From the NCBI GenBank assembly GCA_002083595.1, contig MSXT01000021.1, forward strand, positions 1 through 9,484: a DNA stretch of 9,484 bases. The letters run 5' to 3'. The first letter of the stretch is position 1; each line of letters starts with the position of its first letter. This DNA comes from Proteobacteria bacterium ST_bin16. Its GTDB lineage: Bacteria; Pseudomonadota; Gammaproteobacteria; Burkholderiales; Nitrosomonadaceae. Positions 1 to 6,089 of this stretch are shown here, piece after piece. The notes under the pieces are model-generated. The model worked only from the letters and a program-made list of their open reading frames with translations, made no database searches and had not been told where the DNA came from. The translations under genes were made by a program, and so were the position numbers.

Positions 1-513
1 ACGCAGTGGCAGCGCGACCTGTCGGTGAGTCATGCCAAAGTCGGGGACATGCATGTGAAAAGTGGCAACAACGCGGCGGCGCTGAAGGCGTATCAGGAAT
101 CGCTAGCGATTCGCAAGAGACTGGCGGAACTCGATCCGGCTGTGGTGGAGTGGCAAACCAATCTGGTGGTGAGTCATACCAAAGTCGGGGACATGCATGT
201 GAAAAGTGGCGACAACGCGGCGGCGCTGAAGGCGTATCAGGAATCGCTAGCGATTCGCAAGAGACTGACGGAGCTCGATCCGGCTGTGGTGGAGTGGCAA
301 ACCGATCTGGTGGTGAGCTATGTCAAGCTGTCGCAGATTCAGGAAGAGCGGCAGAAAGAGTTGCGGACGGATGCGCTGGACATTTTATACCGGCTGCAGC
401 GCGAAAATCGGTTGGATCATAAAAAGCAGCAGTGGATCGATATGCTGGAAGCATGGCTGCTACTGGATGAATTCGGCTGGGATAAGCCATCATCGGAAGC
501 GGCAAAGCCTTGA
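1..513 (+). CDS. TPR-like repeat protein, 3' end (5' truncated by window)
   Basis: The reading frame is open from the first base and ends at TGA 511-513, so the window holds the last 170 residues of a longer protein. The visible part has two almost identical 48-residue repeats (bases 25-168 and 169-312), a preceding repeat end (WQRDLS) and the first residues of a degenerate next unit. Each unit has the helix-turn-helix look of a tetratricopeptide-like repeat: VSHxKVGDMHVKSG, then NAAALKAYQESLAIRKRL, then a DPAVVEWQ linker. The period is 48 rather than the 34 of classical TPRs, resembling long-period TPR arrays of large bacterial scaffold proteins. The last ~67 residues are charged, non-repetitive and helical-looking (EERQKELRTDALDILYRLQ), ending in a short hydrophilic tail. 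Such arrays mediate protein-protein contacts; the partner is unknown. Any catalytic or signalling domain would lie upstream of the window. The CPBP gene follows after 34 nt and could be co-transcribed. Confidence 0.85.
   Translation, partial: TQWQRDLSVSHAKVGDMHVKSGNNAAALKAYQESLAIRKRLAELDPAVVEWQTNLVVSHTKVGDMHVKSGDNAAALKAYQESLAIRKRLTELDPAVVEWQTDLVVSYVKLSQIQEERQKELRTDALDILYRLQRENRLDHKKQQWIDMLEAWLLLDEFGWDKPSSEAAKP
25..312 (+). repeat. Two tandem 144-bp coding repeats
   Basis: Bases 25-168 and 169-312 align without gaps and differ at five positions by eye, all transitions. Four of the five change an amino acid (Ala to Thr twice, Asn to Asp twice) and one is silent. Bases 1-24 match the end of another unit and bases from 313 begin a more diverged one, so the array continues upstream. 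The near-identity at DNA level suggests recent duplication or gene conversion. Confidence 0.9.
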
Positions 514-547
514 GCATGTTGCCGCCCGGCTTGCTTCTCCTTTCCCG

Positions 548-1468
548 ATGATGGCCGCTTTTATCCGCTTGCGCGATTGCGTATCTTTGCTGGACAAAGG
601 GCTGCTGCTATTTTGCACGGTTTGGGTGGGGATTTTGATCACGCTGAACTATACGCTGGGCATTGAAAGCGGCATGATCAAAGAGCTGGATTCGCGCTGG
701 CAGCAGTGTGCTGCGCTGTTTCTGGTGTATTGCAGCGCGTTTGTGGTTCCGTATGGTTTTGCCGTGGTATTCCGCCGCCATTTGATCGCGGCTACGCCGC
801 TATTCTGGTGGTTACTGCTGATCGCACCGGCTTTGTTTGCGGTTAAGGCGAGTGTGGCTAATCCGCTGGAAAATCAAATCGATGGGGTATGGGGGAGTTA
901 TTGGACGATCGTCACGACCCTGCCTTTTAAGTTGCTGGTGGTGCTGGCGCCGTTGATGGTATTACAACGGTGGTTTCCTGAGCAGCCGGGTTTTTGGGGG
1001 CTGACGCTGCGCAATGTGCGCTGGTGGCCGTACGGTTTGATGCTGTTGATGATGGTGCCGCTGATTGTGTATGCCGGGACGCAGCCGGATTTTCTCGCGG
1101 CGTATCCGCGCTTGAAGCAGATTGGCTTCATCGCGCCGCACACAGAGCATTTCGGCTGGTTTCAATTGTTGTACGAGGTCAGTTACGGTATCGATTTCGT
1201 CACGATCGAGCTGTTCTTTCGCGGTTTCCTGATTTTTGCGTTTGCCCGTTACGCCGGACCGGCGGCGATTCTGCCGATGGCGGTTTTTTATTGCAGCGTC
1301 CATTTCGGCAAACCGCTGCTCGAGTGTATTTCTTCCTTCTTCGGCGGCTTGATTTTGGGTGTCGTCGCGTATCAAACCCGCTCCATCGCCGGTGGTCTGG
1401 CGGTGCATCTCGGCATCGCGTGGATGATGGAGGTCAGCGCTTATGCCGGGAATTTTAGGAGTGGATAG
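548..1468 (+). CDS. CPBP (CAAX protease/Rce1-like) family membrane protein with atypical catalytic motifs
   Basis: This 306-residue protein is very hydrophobic, with about eight likely membrane segments (roughly residues 18-36, 54-75, 84-100, 118-139, 160-176, 222-233, 262-275 and 280-296). The C-terminal half carries the signature of the CPBP/Abi intramembrane protease family: ELFFRG (E221, R225), a histidine in a VHFGKP context (H252), and a last histidine in VHLGIA (H287). Canonical members have EExxxR and HxxxN/D; here the first Glu is Ile220 and the final Asn/Asp is Ala291, so proteolytic activity is uncertain. Family members act in prenyl-protein processing, bacteriocin self-immunity or membrane regulation; none can be assigned here. 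The frame is open from 320, but that would overlap the TPR gene. ATG 548 (tandem with ATG 551) is the first start beyond that gene, and no clear Shine-Dalgarno is seen. It ends 63 nt from the convergent pip gene. Confidence 0.8.
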   Translation: MMAAFIRLRDCVSLLDKGLLLFCTVWVGILITLNYTLGIESGMIKELDSRWQQCAALFLVYCSAFVVPYGFAVVFRRHLIAATPLFWWLLLIAPALFAVKASVANPLENQIDGVWGSYWTIVTTLPFKLLVVLAPLMVLQRWFPEQPGFWGLTLRNVRWWPYGLMLLMMVPLIVYAGTQPDFLAAYPRLKQIGFIAPHTEHFGWFQLLYEVSYGIDFVTIELFFRGFLIFAFARYAGPAAILPMAVFYCSVHFGKPLLECISSFFGGLILGVVAYQTRSIAGGLAVHLGIAWMMEVSAYAGNFRSG

Positions 1469-1487
1469 ATACTGGGCGTCAAGACGG

Positions 1488-1523
1488 TTACCGCAGCAGT
1501 GCCGATAGGGCAAGCCGCGGTAA
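1488..1523. other. Two-tier inverted repeat between convergent genes
   Basis: TTACCGC (1488-1494) pairs with GCGGTAA (1517-1523). Inside, TGCC (1500-1503) pairs with GGCA (1509-1512) around a five-base loop. It lies between the stop codons of the CPBP gene and pip. A bidirectional transcription end or RNA-stabilising hairpin is possible, but there is no T-run on either strand, so it is not a standard intrinsic terminator. Confidence 0.4.
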
Positions 1524-1531
1524 GCGTGCAG

Positions 1532-2494
1532 TCAGGTATTTTGTGTTTTGAACCGGTCGGCGGCCCGGATCAAAGCGGATTGAATTCCCGGTTCCCACGC
1601 CGAATGCCCGGCGTCGTCGATGATGATGTATTCCGCCTGCGGCCAGGCGTGATGCAGATCGTCCGCGCTGACGATAGGGCAGACGGCGTCGTAGCGGCCT
1701 TGCACGATGGTGGCGGGGATGTTGTACAGTTTGTGCACGTTATCCAGCAACGAATTGTCCGGCAGAAAAATATTGTGCATGAAGTAATGCGCTTCCATGC
1801 GCGCCAGCCCGAGTGCTACGGTGTCGCTGGCAAAGTAGCGGACTGTCGCCGGATTCGGCAGTAACGTCGAGCATGAGCCTTCATAGGTGCTCCAGGTGCG
1901 TGCTGCGGGCATGTGGATAGCCGGATCCGGGTTCATCAGGCGTTGATAGTAGGCGGACAGGATGTCGTTGCGTTCCGCGCCGGATAAAGGCGCAACCAAT
2001 TCACGCCAGGGTTCCGGGAACAAATTGCGCAATCCGTATAGAAACCAATCGATTTCCTGTTTGCGGCACAGGAAAATGCCGCGCAGGATGAAGCCCAGGC
2101 AACGTTCCGGATGCGCTTCGCCATACGCCAGTGCCAGCGTGCTGCCCCACGAGCCGCCAAACACCAGCCAGCGGTCAATGCTCAAATGCTGGCGCAGTGA
2201 TTCCAAGTCGTTGATCAGATGTGGTGTTGTGTTGTTTTGTGTTTCACCCAGCGGTGTTGAGCGCCCCGCGCCCCTTTGATCGTATATGACTATGCGGTAA
2301 TATGCCGGATCGAAGAAGCGCCGGTGCGCCGGTGTCGATCCCGCGCCGGGGCCGCCATGAATAAATACCACTGGTGTGCCGGAAGGATTACCGGATTCCT
2401 CCCAATACATGGTGTGGATGGTATCCAAGGCTAATGTGTCTTGCCGGTTGGGTTGAATTTCAGGGTAAAGCGCCGCAGGTGAACGATGGTTCAT
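1532..2494 (-). CDS. pip: Proline iminopeptidase (prolyl aminopeptidase, EC 3.4.11.5)
   Basis: This 320-residue alpha/beta hydrolase of peptidase family S33 removes N-terminal proline from peptides, probably in the cytoplasm since no signal peptide is seen. The oxyanion-hole motif HGGPGAG is at residues 46-52, the nucleophile elbow GGSWGS places Ser115 as nucleophile, and Asp269 (GRYDAVCP) and His297 (DDAGHSAWEPG) complete the triad. The WSTYEG stretch (Glu205) and RMEAHYF (Glu234) match the glutamates that bind the substrate amino group in characterised enzymes of this family. Its length is normal and it appears intact. The start is ATG 2494-2492, which gives the usual N-terminus leading into YPEIQPN; no strong Shine-Dalgarno precedes it. 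It is transcribed alone, divergent from the small gene at 2644 and convergent with the CPBP gene, so it is probably monocistronic. Confidence 0.95.
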   Translation of the reverse strand: MNHRSPAALYPEIQPNRQDTLALDTIHTMYWEESGNPSGTPVVFIHGGPGAGSTPAHRRFFDPAYYRIVIYDQRGAGRSTPLGETQNNTTPHLINDLESLRQHLSIDRWLVFGGSWGSTLALAYGEAHPERCLGFILRGIFLCRKQEIDWFLYGLRNLFPEPWRELVAPLSGAERNDILSAYYQRLMNPDPAIHMPAARTWSTYEGSCSTLLPNPATVRYFASDTVALGLARMEAHYFMHNIFLPDNSLLDNVHKLYNIPATIVQGRYDAVCPIVSADDLHHAWPQAEYIIIDDAGHSAWEPGIQSALIRAADRFKTQNT

Positions 2495-2643
2495 GATATG
2501 GGTACAAATGCCGATAATTAATTGGGTTTAAGAAAGATAGAAAAGAGTGGCAAAGATCACAGAGTTCAGGTCTTAAATGAATTATAGTTCTGCTATATTG
2601 CTCGACAGGCTATCTACTGTATCAATGTTAAAAGGAATATCAT
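2495..2643. promoter_or_regulatory. Divergent intergenic region, presumed promoters of pip and the 2644 gene
   Basis: This 149-nt AT-rich gap separates two divergent genes, so both promoters should lie here. On the plus strand, TATATT at 2594-2599 is a possible -10 element, but no good -35 lies at the right distance. TTGCTC (2598) with TATCAA (2620) is a second weak pair. No convincing pair is visible on the minus strand. The assignment rests on gene orientation more than on motifs. Confidence 0.35.
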
Positions 2644-2901
2644 ATGCCTAATACTATCCTGAGAGAACAAGAAGTTTCCATGTTGCGCGAAGAAATGGAA
2701 ATATTGATGAATGAGCGTCAAAGCCTGCTGGATGCGACTGGCGCCGCGGCTATGTTTGTAGCCAAGATGGACAGTGCGTTATTGCCGGATTCGGTCTGCC
2801 AGGCAGCCAAAATCCTGTCAAGTTCGTTAAACAATTTACCAGAAGAAACCTTACGGGATGCGCTGGAGAGGGTGAAGTCAGAGTTTGCAGTTCGTGTATG
2901 A
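2644..2901 (+). CDS. Small hypothetical protein, 85 aa, overlapping the patatin gene
   Basis: I do not recognise the family. The protein is acidic and mostly helical-looking, with no signal peptide and no membrane segment. Residues 6-30 (REQEVSMLREEMEILMNERQSLL) form a likely amphipathic or coiled-coil helix. A less charged middle (ATGAAAMFVAKMDSALLPDSV) and a second helical part (EETLRDALERVKSEF) follow. The start ATG 2644 is preceded by AGGA at 2633-2636 with a 7-nt spacer, good evidence of translation. Its last 17 bases overlap the patatin reading frame (8 if GTG 2894 is used), which implies translational coupling and a possible role as partner or regulator of that lipase. That role is inference from position only. 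Confidence 0.75.
   Translation: MPNTILREQEVSMLREEMEILMNERQSLLDATGAAAMFVAKMDSALLPDSVCQAAKILSSSLNNLPEETLRDALERVKSEFAVRV
2865..2872 (+). promoter_or_regulatory. Shine-Dalgarno-like GGAGAGGG for the patatin gene
   Basis: A purine-rich GGAGAGGG inside the end of the 85-residue gene lies 12 nt before TTG 2885 and 21 nt before GTG 2894. The patatin frame is closed by TGA at 2873-2875, so only these two starts can keep the glycine-rich motif near the N-terminus. The spacing favours TTG 2885. Confidence 0.45.
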
Positions 2902-4063
2902 ACAGAAGAAAGCATTAGCCGTACCGAAAGTTGGACTTGTTCTGACCGGTGGTGGAGCGCGCGCAGCCTATCAAGTGGGTGTGTTGCGCGCAATCGCCGA
3001 ATTATTACCCGATAAGACGCGCAACCCGTTCCCGATTATTTGCGGCACCTCCGCCGGTGCTATCAATGCCGCCAGTATTGCCGTTTCCGCCCACAATTTT
3101 GCCGAAGGTGTCGGACGGCTGGAAGAAGTATGGTCGAATTTTCATGTCGATCAGATTTACCGGTCGGATCTCATGGGTGTTATTCATAACACTTTGCGCT
3201 GTATGCTCTCCTTGGTATCGAGCGAATACGGCCAGCATAATCCCATTTCCTTGTTGGATAATGCGCCGCTGGAAGCTTTGCTGAAAAGCCGTTTTTCTTT
3301 CCGCACCGTTCAACACTGTATCCGCTCCGGTTCATTGCATGCTTTGGGGCTGACCGCCTGGGGATATACATCCGGGCAATCGGTGACTTTCTACCAAGCG
3401 GCACGAGAAGTGTTGCCGTGGAAGCGAGCGCAAAGACTGGGTCTTCCGGTCGAAATCGGGGTTGAACATTTGATGGCTTCTTCATCGATACCGTTTATTT
3501 TTCCTGCGGTGAAATTGAATCGTGAGTATTTTGGCGATGGCTCCATGCGTCAGATGGCGCCAATTAGCCCGGCGCTTCATCTGGGCGCCGACAAGGTATT
3601 GATCATCGGTGTGCGCAAGCCGGTGACCGACGAGCCTAAACGTATCAGCGCATCAGGTTATCCGCCTTTTGCGCAGATTGCCGGACATGCGTTGAACAGC
3701 ATCTTTGTCGACAGCTTGGATGTGGATCTGGAGCGTTTGCTGCGCATAAATGAAACACTGAAGCTGATTCCGCCCGAGGCGTTTAAAGCAAATAACATAT
3801 CACTACGCCCCATCGAAGCAATGATGATTGCCCCGAGCGAGGGGATCAACGAAATCGCGCAGAAATATGCACATACGCTGCCGTGGATCATGCGCTATCT
3901 ATACCGTGCTATCGGTGCCATGGGACCGAATGGCTCGACTTTACTCAGCTACGTATTATTTGAAGTGCCTTTCTGCCGGGATTTAATCGAGTTGGGTTAT
4001 AACGATACCATGCAGCAGAAAAATGAACTTTTGAAGTTTATTGGGGTTCAAGAGAAGGTATAG
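2885..4063 (+). CDS. Patatin-like phospholipase family protein
   Basis: This 392-residue protein has an N-terminal patatin domain with a Ser-Asp dyad, expected to hydrolyse acyl ester bonds of phospholipids or other lipids. Visible motifs are the oxyanion-hole loop TGGGAR (residues 21-26), the nucleophile elbow GTSAG (54-58, Ser56) and the aspartate of FGDGSMRQ (Asp218), plus the family-typical ASSSIPFIFPAV at 199-209. There is no signal peptide or obvious transmembrane segment, so it is probably cytoplasmic or peripheral. The C-terminal ~170 residues are a family-specific extension. The start is the non-standard TTG 2885, with GTG 2894 as alternative; an in-frame TGA at 2873 excludes anything longer. 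The overlap with the upstream 85-residue gene suggests coupled translation. The substrate cannot be told from sequence. The TerC gene follows after 51 nt. Confidence 0.9.
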   Translation: MQFVYEQKKALAVPKVGLVLTGGGARAAYQVGVLRAIAELLPDKTRNPFPIICGTSAGAINAASIAVSAHNFAEGVGRLEEVWSNFHVDQIYRSDLMGVIHNTLRCMLSLVSSEYGQHNPISLLDNAPLEALLKSRFSFRTVQHCIRSGSLHALGLTAWGYTSGQSVTFYQAAREVLPWKRAQRLGLPVEIGVEHLMASSSIPFIFPAVKLNREYFGDGSMRQMAPISPALHLGADKVLIIGVRKPVTDEPKRISASGYPPFAQIAGHALNSIFVDSLDVDLERLLRINETLKLIPPEAFKANNISLRPIEAMMIAPSEGINEIAQKYAHTLPWIMRYLYRAIGAMGPNGSTLLSYVLFEVPFCRDLIELGYNDTMQQKNELLKFIGVQEKV

Positions 4064-4086
4064 CGCATACGGGCGTCGCGTTTTTT
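4064..4086 (+). terminator. Weak hairpin plus T6 after the patatin gene
   Basis: CGC (4064-4066) can pair with GCG (4078-4080), with a small inner ACG/CGT pairing, and TTTTTT follows at 4081-4086. The stem is short and imperfect, so at best it is a leaky terminator separating the patatin gene from the terC-led unit. Read-through is likely. Confidence 0.25.
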
Positions 4087-4114
4087 GCATTAAAATTTTT
4101 GTCAGGAAAAATAA

Positions 4115-4834
4115 ATGGCTTTTGATAGTCCGCAATTTTGGCTCGCTGTATTACAGATTATCGCAATTGATATTGTGCTGGGCGGCGACAATGCCGTTGT
4201 CATCGCGCTGGCTTGCCGACGTTTACCAGAGCAGCAGCGCAAATTGGGTATTTTCTGGGGAGTGTTCGGCGCAATCCTATTGCGCGTGGTGCTGATCTTT
4301 TTTGCCTTGAGTCTGCTGACCATGCCTTATTTGAAAATTGTCGGCGCGGCTTTATTGGTTTGGATCGGTATCAAGTTGCTGCAACCCGAGCCGGAGGGCG
4401 CGCATGAGATCGATGCCAGTACGACGTTAGTCGGTGCGATTAAAACGATTATCGTTGCGGATGCGGTGATGAGCCTGGACAACGTTATCGCCATTGCAGG
4501 CGCGGCCAAGGATGACATCGGTTTGGTCATTTTCGGTTTGGTTGTCAGCGTGCCGATCATCGTATGGGGCAGTCAAATGGTGATGAAGGTCATGGACCGG
4601 TATCCGGTTACGATCGCGATTGGTGCTGGATTGTTGGGATGGATTGCGGGCGATATGGCGGTTACCGATGTCGTCACCAAGGAATGGGTCAGTACGCAGG
4701 CGAAGTATCTTCAGTGGATTGCGCCGGCTTCTGTAGCGCTTCTGGTTATTGTAGCCGGCAAATTGCTGGCGGCCCGGAAACCGGTTAAACCCCGTCCATT
4801 GGAAGATTTGGCCGATGAAAAAATTCCCAAATAG
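4115..4834 (+). CDS. TerC family integral membrane protein (YjbE/YkoY type)
   Basis: This 239-residue membrane protein has about seven hydrophobic segments (near residues 8-33, 45-65, 73-89, 104-129, 135-158, 165-183 and 200-220). The two family hallmark motifs carry acidic residues inside membrane segments: IDIVLGGDNAVV (Asp19, Asp25, Asn26) and ADAVMSLDNVIA (Asp116, Asp122, Asn123). The similarity of the two motifs fits the internal duplication of this fold. TerC relatives are linked to tellurite resistance and, in bacilli, to manganese export and metalation of secreted enzymes; the ion is not predictable here. The start ATG 4115 has AGGA at 4104-4107 with a 7-nt spacer. A hydrophilic C-tail (residues 221-239) is probably cytoplasmic. 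It is the first gene of a tight four-gene run, 32 nt before the stress protein. No yybP-ykoY manganese riboswitch can fit in the 51-nt gap upstream. Confidence 0.92.
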   Translation: MAFDSPQFWLAVLQIIAIDIVLGGDNAVVIALACRRLPEQQRKLGIFWGVFGAILLRVVLIFFALSLLTMPYLKIVGAALLVWIGIKLLQPEPEGAHEIDASTTLVGAIKTIIVADAVMSLDNVIAIAGAAKDDIGLVIFGLVVSVPIIVWGSQMVMKVMDRYPVTIAIGAGLLGWIAGDMAVTDVVTKEWVSTQAKYLQWIAPASVALLVIVAGKLLAARKPVKPRPLEDLADEKIPK

Positions 4835-4854
4835 TCATTCACGTATAAAAATTT

Positions 4855-4860
4855 GAGAGA
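4855..4860 (+). promoter_or_regulatory. Shine-Dalgarno GAGAGA deciding the USP start
   Basis: GAGAGA ends 6 nt before ATG 4867 but directly abuts TTG 4861. The spacing therefore selects ATG 4867, which also gives the family-typical N-terminus MLKILLPVDGS. Confidence 0.6.
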
Positions 4861-4866
4861 TTGATC

Positions 4867-5292
4867 ATGCTAAAAATTTTATTACCTGTCGATGGTTCTG
4901 ATTATGCCAATAAAGCAATAACCGGCTTCATTGCTTTATTGGGCTGGTATAAAGAAAAACCGGAGCTGCATTTACTGAATGTGCAATATCCGCTGCGCGG
5001 TAATGTGGCATTGTTCATTAACCAGACGGATATTAAGCAATATCACCAAGAGGAAGGCCAGAAAGAATTGCAAAGTACGTGCGCTTTGCTCGATCAGGCG
5101 GGCGTTGCTTATCAATATCACATTGTGGTGGGTGAGCCGGCCGAAATGATCGTCCGGTTTGCGAATGAAAAGCAATGTGATCAGATTGTGATGGGGCCGC
5201 GCGGAGCAGGTGGTATCCAAGGTTTGTTGCTGGGCTCGGTAACCAGCAAAGTGATGCAGTTGGCAAAAACCCCCGTGTTATTGATTAAGTAA
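4867..5292 (+). CDS. Universal stress protein (UspA family, ATP-binding type)
   Basis: This 141-residue single-domain protein has a Rossmann-like alpha/beta fold. It begins with the beta-strand and nucleotide-contact motif ILLPVDGSD (residues 4-12) and ends with TPVLLIK. The ATP-binding signature G-x2-G-x9-G-S is complete: Gly110, Gly113, Gly123, Ser124. It should therefore belong to the MJ0577-like ATP-binding class rather than the non-binding E. coli UspA class. It is cytoplasmic. Such proteins act as nucleotide-dependent switches that help cells through starvation, oxidative or energy stress, often by binding partner proteins; the partner is not known here. It lies 32 nt after terC and 21 nt before the phosphodiesterase-like gene, probably in one transcript. 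A start at TTG 4861 would add two residues but has no room for a ribosome-binding site. Confidence 0.93.
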   Translation: MLKILLPVDGSDYANKAITGFIALLGWYKEKPELHLLNVQYPLRGNVALFINQTDIKQYHQEEGQKELQSTCALLDQAGVAYQYHIVVGEPAEMIVRFANEKQCDQIVMGPRGAGGIQGLLLGSVTSKVMQLAKTPVLLIK

Positions 5293-5301
5293 TGAATTTC
5301 C

Positions 5302-5305
5302 GGGG
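5302..5305 (+). promoter_or_regulatory. GGGG ribosome-binding site of the TTG-started phosphodiesterase gene
   Basis: GGGG at 5302-5305 lies 8 nt before TTG 5314. An in-frame TGA sits at 5293-5295, and no ATG or GTG occurs in frame between it and 5314, so this weak site with TTG is the only start that keeps the N-terminal strand. Confidence 0.45.
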
Positions 5306-5313
5306 CGAGTCTT

Positions 5314-6078
5314 TTGAAGCTAAGGATCTTGGGGTGTAGTGGAGGGATAGGAAGCGGCGAACAAACCACTGCGATGTTGCTGGACGACGATGTGTTGATC
5401 GACGCGGGAACAGGCGTGGGTAATTTGAGTTTGTCCGAGATGATCAAAATTGATCATATTCTTGTTACGCATGCACACTTGGATCATGTCGCATTTATTC
5501 CGTTTTTGGTGGATACCGTCGGTTCCATCCGCAACAAACCGATAACAATTCATGCCATCCAGCCCACGCTGGATACGTTACGGGAGCATTTGTTTAACTG
5601 GCAGCTGTGGCCGGATTTTACAAAAATTCCCAATGACATTTCCCCTTATATGCGTTACGAAACATTGTCATTGGGAGATACCATTCTTCTCGATGGCCGT
5701 GCGATTACGCCACTGCCCGCCCATCACGCCGTTCCTACAGTCGGCTTTCAGTTGGACTCAGGGTTAGCCAGTCTTGTTTTTTCCGGTGATACAACTACTA
5801 ATGATGCCTTCTGGGTAGCCGTTAATAAGATTGTAAATTTGCAGTATTTGATCATTGAATGCGCCTTCTGCAATCAGAACAGGGATATCGCGATCAGATC
5901 ACGGCATTTTTGCCCCAGCTTGCTGGCGGAAGAATTAGAGAAATTGGAATGGAACGTGGAAATATTTATTACGCACCTGAAACCCGGTGAAGCCGATGTC
6001 ATCATGGAAGAAATAGATCAGTGCATTGGAAATTATAATCCGCGCCGCCTTGAGAACAATCAATTATTCGAATTTTAG
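5314..6078 (+). CDS. MBL-fold hydrolase, class II 3',5'-cyclic-nucleotide phosphodiesterase-like
   Basis: This 254-residue cytoplasmic metallo-beta-lactamase-fold protein has no signal peptide. The metal-binding set looks complete: THAHLDH (His53, His55, Asp57, His58), a His pair in PAHHAVPTVGF (His137/138), Asp159 in FSGDTT and His221 in THLKPG. HxHLDH, and especially the stretch LREHLFNWQLWPDFTKIP at residues 89-106, resemble the class II cyclic-nucleotide phosphodiesterases (yeast PDE1, Vibrio CpdP), which hydrolyse cAMP or cGMP to the 5'-monophosphate. Unlike CpdP there is no export signal, so any substrate would be intracellular. The start must be TTG 5314 because the frame is closed at 5293-5295. 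It is 11 nt upstream of the GAF-ATPase gene, a strong hint of joint expression. A less specific MBL hydrolase role remains possible. Confidence 0.82.
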   Translation: MKLRILGCSGGIGSGEQTTAMLLDDDVLIDAGTGVGNLSLSEMIKIDHILVTHAHLDHVAFIPFLVDTVGSIRNKPITIHAIQPTLDTLREHLFNWQLWPDFTKIPNDISPYMRYETLSLGDTILLDGRAITPLPAHHAVPTVGFQLDSGLASLVFSGDTTTNDAFWVAVNKIVNLQYLIIECAFCNQNRDIAIRSRHFCPSLLAEELEKLEWNVEIFITHLKPGEADVIMEEIDQCIGNYNPRRLENNQLFEF

Positions 6079-6089
6079 GAAGTGAGGCT

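Noticed and set aside
25..312. CRISPR-like or non-coding tandem repeat
   Set aside because: The repeats are 144 bp, contiguous without spacers, and keep one open reading frame that encodes TPR-like units.
6..422. Alternative plus-strand open frame through the repeat array
   Set aside because: It is open only because the repeat length is a multiple of three; its composition (Gly, Arg, Ser, Cys rich) is not protein-like and the TPR frame explains the sequence.
320..547. N-terminal extension of the CPBP protein
   Set aside because: The open frame extends to 320 but overlaps the TPR gene, and its residues are Arg/Cys/Trp-rich noise; membrane-protein character begins at ATG 548.
1499..2279. Plus-strand open frames opposite pip
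   Set aside because: They are shadows of the well-supported pip gene, which has full catalytic motifs on the minus strand.
4064..4114. yybP-ykoY manganese riboswitch upstream of the TerC gene
   Set aside because: Such riboswitches often precede terC-like genes, but the gap is only 51 nt, too short, and shows no matching conserved core.
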